Virus record (IMG/VR): IMGVR_UViG_3300043449_002207
Coordinates: 1 to 45,001 of that record
DNA: 45,001 nt
Reading direction: 5' to 3' (one strand)
Source of the DNA: a virus
Positions 1 to 6,345 of the stretch are shown piece by piece. Position numbers and translations under genes: made by a program. The notes below the pieces were generated by a model that worked only from the letters and a program-made list of their open reading frames with translations, did no database searches and was not told the DNA's origin. Positions within the stretch are counted from its first letter, which is position 1. Each line of letters opens with the position of its first letter.

Positions 1-127
1 ATTGGGAACTCGAAAAGAAAAACGCCTTTATGCTCATAGGGTTTCTTACATGTTTTTTGTTGGCCCAATTCCAAAGGGAAAAGTTGTTCGTCATACCTGC
101 GACAATCCGTCGTGCATAAACCCAGAG
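1..127. repeat. 127-bp terminal direct repeat, left copy (circular assembly overlap)
   Basis: These bases are identical to 44875-45001. The length of exactly 127 matches a k-mer size commonly used by short-read assemblers, and the repeat lies inside a coding sequence, so it is best read as the overlap of a circular contig and not as a biological terminal repeat. Joining the ends keeps the HNH reading frame open. The unique genome is therefore 44,874 bp, and its ends here are arbitrary. Confidence 0.93.
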
Positions 128-337
128 CATTTAAAACTTGGAAGCCAGCCTCAAAACATTCAAGATATGGTCGAGCGTGGTCGATGCAAAAATCAAAACG
201 CTAACAAAAAACTTTGCAAGAATGGGCACGAGTTGTCTGGCTCAAACTTAACCATTGAATCAACAGGGTTTCGTCGTTGTAAAACCTGTCGTAATATTTA
301 TTTAAAAAATTGGAGAAAAAGAAATGACCGAAAATAA
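1..337 (+). CDS. HNH endonuclease, C-terminal part (continues from 44771 across the circular join)
   Basis: This is the 3' part of a gene that begins at 44771. Joined across the repeat, it gives a 146-residue protein. The segment AHRVSYMFFVGPIP, then RHTCDNPSCINPEHL, is the classic HNH_3 core (His-Arg, then H-x-C-x5-C-x-N-P-x-H-L) of free-standing phage endonucleases, which cut DNA and often act as homing enzymes. A second Cys cluster follows (KLCKNGHEL, then CKTC), probably a zinc ribbon that binds DNA. The end overlaps the recT start by 14 bases. The gene sits between the exonuclease and annealase genes of one recombination operon, which suggests insertion of a mobile homing-type gene. What it cuts is not visible. 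Confidence 0.85.
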   Translation, partial: LGTRKEKRLYAHRVSYMFFVGPIPKGKVVRHTCDNPSCINPEHLKLGSQPQNIQDMVERGRCKNQNANKKLCKNGHELSGSNLTIESTGFRRCKTCRNIYLKNWRKRNDRK

Positions 338-1160
338 TTCAGAAGAAAAAAAATCACGAGCCATTGCGCCGATTGATGAAGTAAAATCAGCAATAGTAAA
401 AATGGAAAGTCAATTTGCAGCGGCCTTACCAGAGCATATTCCAATTGCTAAATTTACTCGCGTACTTCAAACCCTTGTTCAGCTTCGCCCAGACCTTGCT
501 CAATGCGACCGAAGGAGCCTGTATGGTGAAATGATGAAGTGCGCTCAAGACGGACTCCTTCCAGACGGCAGAGAAGCAACAATAAATTCATATGGCGGCC
601 AAGCCAAATACCTTCCAATGATAGGCGGCATATGCAAGAAGGCCAGAAATAGCGGAGAGATTCAAAACCTTGACGCCATAGAGGTTTTTGAAAATGATTT
701 TTATGAATCATGGGTTGACGAAAAAGGCCCACACTTTAAACACAAAAAAGCCATCAAAAACAGGGGCGCCCCTGTTCTCACTTACGCATATGCCATTACA
801 AAAGACGGCGGCTTTTTCTTAGAAGAAGTTGACGAGGAACAAATGAACGCCATTGAAGCTTCTTCTAAAGCTAAGACTGGGCCTTGGAAGGGGCCGTTCC
901 GAGGAGAGATGAAACGTAAGAGCGCGCTTCGCAGATTGTTAAAATATAAAGTTCCATCAAGCACTGACTTGGATGGAGTAGTTGAAAGAGACAGCGACAT
1001 TTACGACTTAAACCAAGAAGCTCCAGCGACCGCACCTAAGCCAGAACCAAAAACAAAATCATCACGGTTATCAAAAGCCATGGGAACAGAAGAACAAGTC
1101 GAAGACGCTGAAGTTGTAAGTCCGCCAAACCAGAATGAGGAAGCCGAAATTCCCCTATGA
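324..1160 (+). CDS. recT: RecT-family single-strand DNA annealing protein
   Basis: The 278-residue protein matches the RecT pattern: ALPEHI near residue 34, the MMKCAQDGLLPDG segment near 70-82, and MIGGICKKARNSGEI near 99-113, followed by a mid-protein core rich in basic residues. RecT proteins coat single-stranded DNA left by a partner 5'-3' exonuclease, anneal it to complementary strands and promote strand invasion. The partner is the YqaJ-type exonuclease at 43824, upstream in the same operon across the join. The last 50 residues are acidic and of low complexity, as is usual for the tail of this family. The ATG at 324 overlaps the HNH gene, with GGAG upstream at 312. Confidence 0.92.
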   Translation: MTENNSEEKKSRAIAPIDEVKSAIVKMESQFAAALPEHIPIAKFTRVLQTLVQLRPDLAQCDRRSLYGEMMKCAQDGLLPDGREATINSYGGQAKYLPMIGGICKKARNSGEIQNLDAIEVFENDFYESWVDEKGPHFKHKKAIKNRGAPVLTYAYAITKDGGFFLEEVDEEQMNAIEASSKAKTGPWKGPFRGEMKRKSALRRLLKYKVPSSTDLDGVVERDSDIYDLNQEAPATAPKPEPKTKSSRLSKAMGTEEQVEDAEVVSPPNQNEEAEIPL

Positions 1161-1387
1161 AAAAAGCCACGTTCGATAAGCGCATTCACATGACACCTTT
1201 GGAACTCGCCGTTAGGTGGGCAACAACTCCGCGCACCCTTGAAGACTGGAGAACCGACGGCAAGGGGCCTAAGTATCTTAAGCTCGAACCGCATAAAGGC
1301 GGCAAGGTTGTTTATCGTCGTAGAGATATCTCTGCTTACGAAAAAAAAGTTGAACAAAAACCGAGGGGAAAAAGTGCAGGGCGTTGA
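1157..1387 (+). CDS. Small helix-turn-helix DNA-binding protein (excisionase/MerR-like)
   Basis: The 76-residue protein starts in a 4-base ATGA overlap with recT. TPLELAVRWATTPRTLEDWR, followed by GPKYLKL and then VVYRRRDISAYEKK, is the layout of the HTH_17/AlpA-like winged helix: a recognition helix ending in W-R, a G-P-x-Y/F-x-K strand, and a wing ending in (R)-x-x-D-(I/L)-x-x-(Y/W). Proteins of this type act as excisionases, directionality factors or small transcription regulators. No integrase is present, so a regulatory role for this early operon is the better guess. The target is unknown. Confidence 0.7.
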   Translation: MKKATFDKRIHMTPLELAVRWATTPRTLEDWRTDGKGPKYLKLEPHKGGKVVYRRRDISAYEKKVEQKPRGKSAGR

Positions 1388-1511
1388 ACATAAGTGCCAG
1401 ACTTGCGGCCATACTTGGATTGATAAGGAACGAATCGTGGTTTGTCCGCAGTGCAGTTCAAGCGAAGTGATTATTGAGGGGAAAGATTATGCAGAACCAA
1501 GCCCCAATTAA
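1374..1511 (+). CDS. 45-residue zinc-ribbon protein
   Basis: A GTG start at 1374 follows a strong GAGGGG site with about 4-5 bases spacing. The reading frame also extends upstream to 1239, but that part lies wholly inside the HTH gene and has no ribosome site, so I chose 1374. The product has two knuckles, CQTCGHTW and CPQCSSSE, spaced as in a rubredoxin-like zinc ribbon, with an aromatic residue after the first. Such mini-ribbons bind nucleic acid or protein partners. The gene overlaps the end of the HTH gene by 14 bases and the start of the next gene by 23. Confidence 0.7.
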   Translation: MQGVEHKCQTCGHTWIDKERIVVCPQCSSSEVIIEGKDYAEPSPN

Positions 1512-1740
1512 AATTCACGGAATGCAATTTCTTTGCGACCTTCCTATCGAAGCGGAATACCTGCGTGAATGTATCGGCATGAATCACACGGACGAAGAAC
1601 GCTCGGACGGTTACGAATACTTAGACCATTTAAAAAAGTTCGTAACAGCTTGGCGAAACAAAAGTGATTGGAGTTTCGCCAACATGCTCGCGGAAAAAAT
1701 AGCAATCATCGAAAGAATTTTACACGATGACTGCACATGA
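1489..1740 (+). CDS. Hypothetical protein (83 aa)
   Basis: The ATG at 1489 has GAGGGG eight bases upstream; an in-frame TTG at 1474 lacks a site and is rejected. The protein is mixed alpha/beta by eye. It begins MQNQAPIKIHGMQFLCDLP and ends in helices rich in Trp and Lys. I do not recognise a family. It overlaps the zinc-ribbon gene before it and the membrane peptide gene after it, so it is translated as part of the same early operon. Confidence 0.65.
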   Translation: MQNQAPIKIHGMQFLCDLPIEAEYLRECIGMNHTDEERSDGYEYLDHLKKFVTAWRNKSDWSFANMLAEKIAIIERILHDDCT

Positions 1741-1804
1741 TTGGGCTCAGTTGGAACTTTTGGCCTTGGTCGTTTTGGCCATATGGCTTTTGTTGTATCT
1801 ATGA
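1727..1804 (+). CDS. 25-residue single-span membrane peptide
   Basis: The ATG at 1727 overlaps the last codons of the preceding gene and the frame ends at TGA 1802-1804. The product starts MTAHDWAQLE and then has about 15 hydrophobic residues (Leu, Val, Ala, Ile, Trp) to its end, so it is almost only a membrane anchor. It fills the gap between two genes, and the AAAGGGG site for the next gene starts right at its stop codon, which suits a coupled gene. No clear ribosome site of its own is visible, so this is a candidate. Tiny phage membrane peptides of this kind can inhibit or tune host envelope functions. Confidence 0.45.
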   Translation: MTAHDWAQLELLALVVLAIWLLLYL

Positions 1805-1817
1805 AAGGGGTTATTAA

Positions 1818-2096
1818 GTGGGAGAGTTAAATTTTGAATGGGCACTGAGAGAACTCAAGGCGGGCAAGAAGGTTGCGCGCTCGGGTTGGAATGGCAATGG
1901 AATGTTCATCGTTTTGCAAGAAGGATATCCTGACGGCATCGCGATTAACGCCAACACTGCGAAGGCGACTGGCATCCAACTTGGAACGGTCTGCAAATTC
2001 CTTCCTTACATTATGATGAAGACTGCGCAAGGAGCATTCGTTCCTTGGACGGCAAGTCACGCGGATATTTTGTCCTGCGATTGGGACAATGTTTAG
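1818..2096 (+). CDS. DUF2829 / Tad2-like anti-Thoeris protein candidate
   Basis: A GTG start lies seven bases after AAAGGGG. The 92-residue protein has the DUF2829 signature throughout: FEWALRELKAGKKVAR, then SGWNGNGMFIVLQ (residues 22-34), then PYIMMKTAQGAFVPW (63-77) and a final D-I-L-x-x-D-W. DUF2829 is the family of Tad2, a phage sponge that binds the cyclic ADP-ribose-type signal (1''-3' gcADPR) made by Thoeris defence TIR proteins and so blocks NADase activation; some members also bind cyclic dinucleotides. The length fits the family, which forms tetramers. The setting among small early genes fits counter-defence. Membership is well supported, while ligand and activity here are inferred. 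Confidence 0.82.
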   Translation: MGELNFEWALRELKAGKKVARSGWNGNGMFIVLQEGYPDGIAINANTAKATGIQLGTVCKFLPYIMMKTAQGAFVPWTASHADILSCDWDNV

Positions 2097-2107
2097 AGGA
2101 GAAACAA

Positions 2108-2344
2108 ATGAAACAGAAATTAATAAGAAAGAAATATGGAAAAGAACCTCGCGCTAAAGTCGCGAACTGGCTTGTCGTTGCGATTCAAGGCGGCAAGAAA
2201 AGTTATGATTATTTTATGAATCGAGATGAAGTCAGGGTGGCACTTAAGCTTTTAACAAAGTGCAAGGGAACTGTGATTCAAGTATTCAGATTACACGACG
2301 AATTCGTCGAGGGTTGGGAGACCGTCAATGCAACATCCAAATAA
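2108..2344 (+). CDS. Hypothetical protein (78 aa)
   Basis: The ATG at 2108 follows AGAGGAG with good spacing, so I use it in place of a longer frame that begins inside the Tad2-like gene. The protein is basic at its N terminus (KQKLIRKKYGKEPRAK) and then has an alternating pattern suggestive of a small alpha/beta fold. No family is recognised. It overlaps the next gene by 17 bases in another frame. Confidence 0.6.
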   Translation: MKQKLIRKKYGKEPRAKVANWLVVAIQGGKKSYDYFMNRDEVRVALKLLTKCKGTVIQVFRLHDEFVEGWETVNATSK

Positions 2345-2648
2345 ACCAGAAGAAGCGGTAACAGGAGAGCAGACCCCAATCGGAGAAACGCTTGCTGCTG
2401 CACCAAACAACGTAACTCAAATGCCTGGCGCCCTGCCGCCAAAAAACATTTGCGACCAAATGCTCAAGGCCAATGAAGCTTACGACAACGCACGCAAAGC
2501 CAGCGACGCTATGCTTGAGAACCAAAGACAGGGTCGCGACCTCATGAAGCAAGCGCAAGAAACAAGCGCCATTCTTATGACAGAGCATAAGACATTGTCT
2601 GATATGGTTTGCGAGTGGAAGGGAACTTCTCCGAAGACGCAACCATGA
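2328..2648 (+). CDS. Hypothetical helical protein (106 aa)
   Basis: The start ATG lies inside the end of the previous gene, and the stop overlaps the next start in ATGA fashion. The first 40 residues are rich in Pro, Thr and Ala and look disordered. Residues 40-95 form a long helix with Asn, Ala, Met and Gln. No family is recognised. Confidence 0.6.
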   Translation: MQHPNKPEEAVTGEQTPIGETLAAAPNNVTQMPGALPPKNICDQMLKANEAYDNARKASDAMLENQRQGRDLMKQAQETSAILMTEHKTLSDMVCEWKGTSPKTQP

Positions 2649-2830
2649 ACCGAAAAATAGTCATTGAATTTTACGTCGACGGTTGCAAAGACGAAGAAGC
2701 GGACGAGCAATCCGAAGCTTCTGCCGTCGAGCAAGAATACAACAAGCTTCGCGATAAAATGGAAAAAGTATTTTACGTTGAGAAGGCACTATTTGAGATT
2801 TCAGAAATTGAAACTCACATGCCACACTAA
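2645..2830 (+). CDS. Small acidic protein (61 aa)
   Basis: It starts in a 4-base overlap with the previous gene. MNRKIVIEFYVDG gives a beta strand, followed by a very acidic stretch (DEEADEQSEAS) and a helix. Small acidic early phage proteins are sometimes DNA mimics that block host nucleases or defence proteins. The charge fits that idea, but nothing more specific supports it. Confidence 0.6.
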   Translation: MNRKIVIEFYVDGCKDEEADEQSEASAVEQEYNKLRDKMEKVFYVEKALFEISEIETHMPH

Positions 2831-2841
2831 AGGAACCCCAT

Positions 2842-3108
2842 ATGAGTGACGCTCAAAATAAGGCAATGGAAAAAGCTGCTGCCAAAATTAAACTGCTGAA
2901 AGAATTCGCAGAGACCCTCAAAGAAGACGGCTTCGTCATGGCAGTTATCGTTGCCCAAATGAACGAGCACGTCGGCCAGGTTCGGGTCATCGGGGCCAAT
3001 TCCCATAAGGAAGCCCTGCCGATTTTTGACATGGCCAAAGCTATCTGCGCGGGGGCCGATAACGACCCGCATCAGAACATGAAAATTGACCCAGTAAAAA
3101 AGAGTTAA
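2842..3108 (+). CDS. Hypothetical protein (88 aa)
   Basis: The ATG follows AAAGGA with 8-9 bases spacing. The protein starts with a charged helix (SDAQNKAMEKAAAKIKLLKEFAETL) and continues with a strand-rich part ending near VKKS. No signal peptide or motif is recognised. It is the last gene before a 36-base gap that carries TATAAA-like sequence, which may separate two transcripts. Confidence 0.6.
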   Translation: MSDAQNKAMEKAAAKIKLLKEFAETLKEDGFVMAVIVAQMNEHVGQVRVIGANSHKEALPIFDMAKAICAGADNDPHQNMKIDPVKKS

Positions 3109-3144
3109 CCTGTTATAAACTTATAAAGAAAGAAGGAATTACCT

Positions 3145-3495
3145 ATGACAAATATGACAAAAGAAGAAGCCGCAAACATTGGAATCAAAGAAACCAAAGA
3201 AGTCGCAGAGCTAGTCTCTGAAGTTGTGAAAGGCTTTATCGCTGCTCGCAAAGATGGCAAGTGGGACGCTGCTGATATTGGATACCTGCTTCCTGTATTC
3301 GGAAAGCTTGGCCCAGCACTTGAGAATTTCGCCGCAGTTGGAACAGAAATTAAAGACCTCGACGCTGCTGAGATTTCTTCTATTGCAGCGACGCTCTTGA
3401 GCGGCGTTGTTCTCGAAGAAGGCAAAATGAAAATTTACATTGAAGAAGGATTGCAAGTTGTAATCTCTGTCTTCAAAATTATCAAGGCGAAATAA
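3145..3495 (+). CDS. Helical phage protein of unknown function (116 aa)
   Basis: It has a good AGAAGGA site. The whole protein looks helical, with a central DGKWDAADIGYLLPVFGKLGPAL segment and a later DLDAAEISSIAATLL segment. From memory, small helical phage proteins with this D-x-x-D-x-G/L and paired-helix layout are often encoded next to holins and spanins, but I cannot confirm homology. It is followed three bases later by a membrane/coiled-coil gene and then a lipoprotein, so a place in the lysis set is possible. Confidence 0.6.
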   Translation: MTNMTKEEAANIGIKETKEVAELVSEVVKGFIAARKDGKWDAADIGYLLPVFGKLGPALENFAAVGTEIKDLDAAEISSIAATLLSGVVLEEGKMKIYIEEGLQVVISVFKIIKAK

Positions 3496-3498
3496 TTT

Positions 3499-3750
3499 AT
3501 GTGGTTAACGATTGTCGGGAGCCTTATCGAACTTCTTACTCCGTTCGCGGAGAAGTCTCTGATTAAAAAACTCAGAGAACACTCCGACCAATTAATTGTG
3601 GTCGAAAGAAAATTGAACATTGCCAACGCAGCGTTCATGGATAACACCGACAATCGTGACGACTTAGAGTTCGTCGCCCTCATGAAAGAAAAGAAACTCC
3701 TGATGGAAGCCATGCAGCGAGACCTCGCTCTGGCCCAAAAGCAAACATGA
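3499..3750 (+). CDS. Membrane-tethered coiled-coil protein, possible inner-membrane spanin
   Basis: The 83-residue protein opens with MWLTIVGSLIELLTPFA, a short hydrophobic segment, and continues as a charged helix likely to form a coiled coil (VERKLNIANAAF, then MKEKKLLMEAMQRDL). This layout fits an inner-membrane spanin, which spans the periplasm and pairs with an outer-membrane lipoprotein to fuse the membranes at lysis. The next gene is a lipoprotein that starts in a 4-base ATGA overlap, the usual arrangement for spanin pairs. The hydrophobic stretch is shorter than a typical membrane span, so the call is tentative. Confidence 0.45.
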   Translation: MWLTIVGSLIELLTPFAEKSLIKKLREHSDQLIVVERKLNIANAAFMDNTDNRDDLEFVALMKEKKLLMEAMQRDLALAQKQT

Positions 3751-4199
3751 GAAATACAATTGTATTACTCTTGGGCTTATCCGCCTGCTCGACTGGAAAA
3801 ATTTATGAGCGTGGCCCCACCAAAGAACTCGTGCTCCGTCCGCGTGCAGGCTATCAAGACAAGCTCACAAATAAGCGCTGCTCTGAGCGAAAAAAAAACA
3901 CAAACGATTGCATAAGTTATGACATCTCAGAATTCGATTTCAACTCGAACGATGTCCGAAAGCTATTGCGTGACTTGAAGTTTATCTGCAACGTGCGCGG
4001 AGAGAGGTTCGTTCCATGCCCAACGGCTCGCGGCCTTTGTCAACTTAAAGAAGTTACGACCGGCACTTGGCCATTCCGCAAAACAGAAATTAAATTAAAT
4101 AAATATTTATCGCTGCACGACGATTATGAATTCTTGATTGGGGCCGACACCTATTGCGCTTCAATATATTCTGATGTCGGCTCTCAAATGTTTCCTTAA
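3747..4199 (+). CDS. Lipoprotein, possible outer-membrane spanin
   Basis: MRNTIVLLLGLSACS is a short lipoprotein signal with lipobox L-S-A-C, giving a predicted lipidated Cys14. The mature part has about 137 residues and five or more further Cys, so disulfides in the periplasm are likely. It overlaps the coiled-coil gene before it by four bases. It is longer and less proline-rich than usual outer spanins, so a separate envelope role such as exclusion of other phages remains open. Its stop overlaps the stop of the endolysin gene on the other strand by four bases. Confidence 0.6.
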   Translation: MRNTIVLLLGLSACSTGKIYERGPTKELVLRPRAGYQDKLTNKRCSERKKNTNDCISYDISEFDFNSNDVRKLLRDLKFICNVRGERFVPCPTARGLCQLKEVTTGTWPFRKTEIKLNKYLSLHDDYEFLIGADTYCASIYSDVGSQMFP

Positions 4200-4885
4200 C
4201 TGTAACGATAATATTCGAAATGCATTCCGTCTTTTCGGCCACGGTAATTCCCGCCCCAAAATAAATTGTAACGATTCGCAATTGCAACAACCCTTAAGTC
4301 CATTGCTGGAGTTGAATCGCCAAGCTCGTTTCCTTCGTAGTTAATATCAATAGCTATTCCGAAGGAGTGATTACTTAAATTACTTGAGCCGCTAATCTGT
4401 CTCCAGTTAAAGCATCCATCATATGAATAAATCTTACTGGCCAAACCTTCGGCGACCACGTCACGAAAGAACGCTCCGAAGACTGGAACCATAAGGCGGT
4501 GACAAGTAAATCCACGCTTCCCATTCTTCTTTGGGAAACAAGTGAGCGCGTCTGGAACCTCACAAAAAGCAAGCTGAGATTCAACTACCGATTGCGTGGC
4601 CCCGAATATCTTTTTGGCTTCAGCGGTTGACGAAGGAATCTTTGGAAACCCTTCTGCGGGGCCTTGCTCGATTGGAATACTTCCAGCAAACAACGCACCG
4701 TAAGTTATAGGCCCGACCTTGCCGTCAACAACGAGGCCGTTTTTCTTTTGAAAATCTATTACCGCTTTTTCTGTTATCGGCCCAAACATTCCATCAGCAC
4801 TGCCAACGAGCCAACCAAGCTTTATTAATTGGGACTGAACCTTAACGACTTCTTTTCCAGATGAACCTTTTTTTAAAGTTTCCAT
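4196..4885 (-). CDS. Endolysin: peptidoglycan-binding domain plus M15 D,L-endopeptidase/carboxypeptidase
   Basis: Residues 5-65 form a PG_binding_1 domain (KKGSSGKEVVKVQSQL, later GMFGPITEKAVIDFQKK and DGKVGPITY). The C-terminal half is an M15/VanY-type zinc peptidase: SNHSFGIAIDI supplies His173 and Asp180, and GMHFEY supplies His222, the three expected metal ligands. Such enzymes cut peptide cross-links of peptidoglycan to release virions. No signal peptide is present, so a holin would be needed for export. I start at the ATG at 4885 and not at a TTG 33 bases upstream, which overlaps the previous gene. The gene lies directly downstream of another lytic enzyme. Confidence 0.88.
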   Translation of the reverse strand: METLKKGSSGKEVVKVQSQLIKLGWLVGSADGMFGPITEKAVIDFQKKNGLVVDGKVGPITYGALFAGSIPIEQGPAEGFPKIPSSTAEAKKIFGATQSVVESQLAFCEVPDALTCFPKKNGKRGFTCHRLMVPVFGAFFRDVVAEGLASKIYSYDGCFNWRQISGSSNLSNHSFGIAIDINYEGNELGDSTPAMDLRVVAIANRYNLFWGGNYRGRKDGMHFEYYRYS

Positions 4886-4887
4886 AA

Positions 4888-5517
4888 TTAAAATTGTTTC
4901 TCCAAGTCTTTCATACAAGCCACGCTTAGGTGATTGTAAACATCCGACTTACGAATAAGTGGGCCATGGTGCCGCGTCGTGTAACGAAGCAGGCGTTCAG
5001 TGAATTCTATTTGGAAGGACTTTTTACTGGGTGATTTCGTGCAAGCAACCCAAGCCATACAAGCGTTCGCTTGGTTCGCTCGAAAGTCCTTACAATTATC
5101 GTTAAAAAAATCCGACAAGGTGCTGGAAAATGACATGGAATTTGCGGACGTTTGAAATGCTCCAGCTTCTTCGCTGCATTTATTCACGAGCGACGACGGA
5201 TTGGATACGTCAACCCCCTCGGTGAAATCATAGCTGGACTCATACGCTCCGAGCGTAATCATAACCGTGGCCATGGCCGCACGCCGATGAGCTAAGGAAC
5301 GCCAACCGTTTGGAGCGAGCTTTGGCTTTACGAGCGAATAGATATCGTTGTTAGAGTTTACTGCAACGACAACGTCCGGCGCTGCCTTGGTCGTTTTAAC
5401 AACTTCATCAATGAACGACTGCGGGGGAATTCCCCGATTGTAAATTGGCACGCGGCAAGGGTCTGCCGCAAAGGCAAGGCTCGCCAACAATGGAACCAGT
5501 AAAAACATTTTTCTCAT
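4888..5517 (-). CDS. Secreted lytic-transglycosylase/lysozyme-like protein
   Basis: The 209-residue protein begins with a clear Sec signal peptide (MRKMFLLVPLLASLAFAAD, cleavage likely after AFA at 15-17). LGAYESSYDF places Glu93 where the catalytic Glu of goose-type lysozymes and soluble transglycosylases lies, and EAGAFQTSANS (117-127) matches their G-x-F/L-Q-x-S motif. Four or more Cys suggest disulfides. It would cut the glycan strands of peptidoglycan in the periplasm, where it could arrive by Sec without a holin. It is followed two bases later by the M15 endolysin. The family assignment is by motif only. Confidence 0.65.
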   Translation of the reverse strand: MRKMFLLVPLLASLAFAADPCRVPIYNRGIPPQSFIDEVVKTTKAAPDVVVAVNSNNDIYSLVKPKLAPNGWRSLAHRRAAMATVMITLGAYESSYDFTEGVDVSNPSSLVNKCSEEAGAFQTSANSMSFSSTLSDFFNDNCKDFRANQANACMAWVACTKSPSKKSFQIEFTERLLRYTTRHHGPLIRKSDVYNHLSVACMKDLEKQF

Positions 5518-5545
5518 GATTTCTCCTCTATCTTTTTAATAAAGC

Positions 5546-6019
5546 TTAAGGAGTTTCTTCGGACTCTGCAAGTTTTTCAACGCGCCGTTTTTCCATTTGA
5601 TCGCGTAAGTGTGGCCCCGCCTGGGCGTTCGTTAAATCGTGAAGCCTTTCAGCGACGGTCTCGATGCGAGTGTAATTATTTTGGATGCGTTGAGAGTGCT
5701 CATCAATTCGTTTGTTAACGTCTCGCTCCATTTGCATGATTACTTGCGTCAGATTGTCACTGCCCTTGGGAAGTTGATTAATCTTGTCGCTTATTTTCTC
5801 AACGATACTTTCAATTTTTAACGCAAAATTTTCAATTATCTTATCCATCCTATTGTCGATCTCTTTGTCCTTTAGCTTTTCAGTTATTTTATCCGTCTTA
5901 TATTCAGTGTGAAAATTTTTAATAAAATAACCGACTATCGCCAAAAGAATGGCCCCAATGAAAGCGAAGAAGGAAGCCATCGCCCCCGCTATTGCCAGTA
6001 TCATTTGATATTGTTCCAC
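5546..6019 (-). CDS. Membrane-anchored coiled-coil protein, lysis-associated candidate
   Basis: One strongly hydrophobic segment at about residues 7-33 (ILAIAGAMASFFAFIGAILL and on) is followed by 120 charged residues with heptad-like patterns, probably a long periplasmic or cytoplasmic coiled coil. The start is a GTG at 6019; an ATG five codons later is an alternative. It sits first in the lysis group ahead of the two cell-wall enzymes, so it could be a holin-associated or inner-spanin-like protein. No family motif decides this. Confidence 0.6.
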   Translation of the reverse strand: MEQYQMILAIAGAMASFFAFIGAILLAIVGYFIKNFHTEYKTDKITEKLKDKEIDNRMDKIIENFALKIESIVEKISDKINQLPKGSDNLTQVIMQMERDVNKRIDEHSQRIQNNYTRIETVAERLHDLTNAQAGPHLRDQMEKRRVEKLAESEETP

Positions 6020-6108
6020 TGTTTAAGGGTAACTTATTTTGACTCAGAACAAACAGATTAAAGCACCGCGTCTTTATTAGCGCGTCATTCGAAAGATAGC
6101 CTATCAGC

Positions 6109-6309
6109 ATGGAAAATCAAAGCATCGAAGTAACCCCAAAAAAGTTTTACAAAAGCAAAGGCATCCTTATGAGCGCCGCGATAGCACCTCTCGCCTTCAT
6201 TCAAGGAGTCCAAGATTTCATTGCTCACTACGCTTGGTTGCAACCAATCATCGTTACGCTATGGGGTTGGCTTGTTCGATACATGGCCAAAGCCCCACTT
6301 GCGAAATAA
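6109..6309 (+). CDS. Small membrane protein, holin candidate
   Basis: The 66-residue protein has a charged N terminus (VTPKKFYKSK), then two hydrophobic stretches (GILMSAAIAPLAFI, then LQPIIVTLWGWLVRYM) and a short basic end. Size, two spans and position beside cell-wall enzymes fit a class II holin, which would form pores that release the endolysin. It is alone on the + strand between two - strand genes, and no good ribosome site precedes the ATG. An uncertain gene start or a weakly expressed gene is possible. Confidence 0.5.
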   Translation: MENQSIEVTPKKFYKSKGILMSAAIAPLAFIQGVQDFIAHYAWLQPIIVTLWGWLVRYMAKAPLAK

Positions 6310-6345
6310 TTAAAGTCCGCAAGTCGTAATCATAATTATTTTCCA

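Noticed and set aside
1-127. True phage direct terminal repeat
   Set aside because: The length equals a common assembly k-mer and the repeat lies inside a gene that reads across the join, so an assembly overlap explains it better.
1157-1387. Excisionase of a lysogeny module
   Set aside because: The HTH type would fit, but no integrase, attachment site or CI-like repressor is seen, so lysogeny is not supported.
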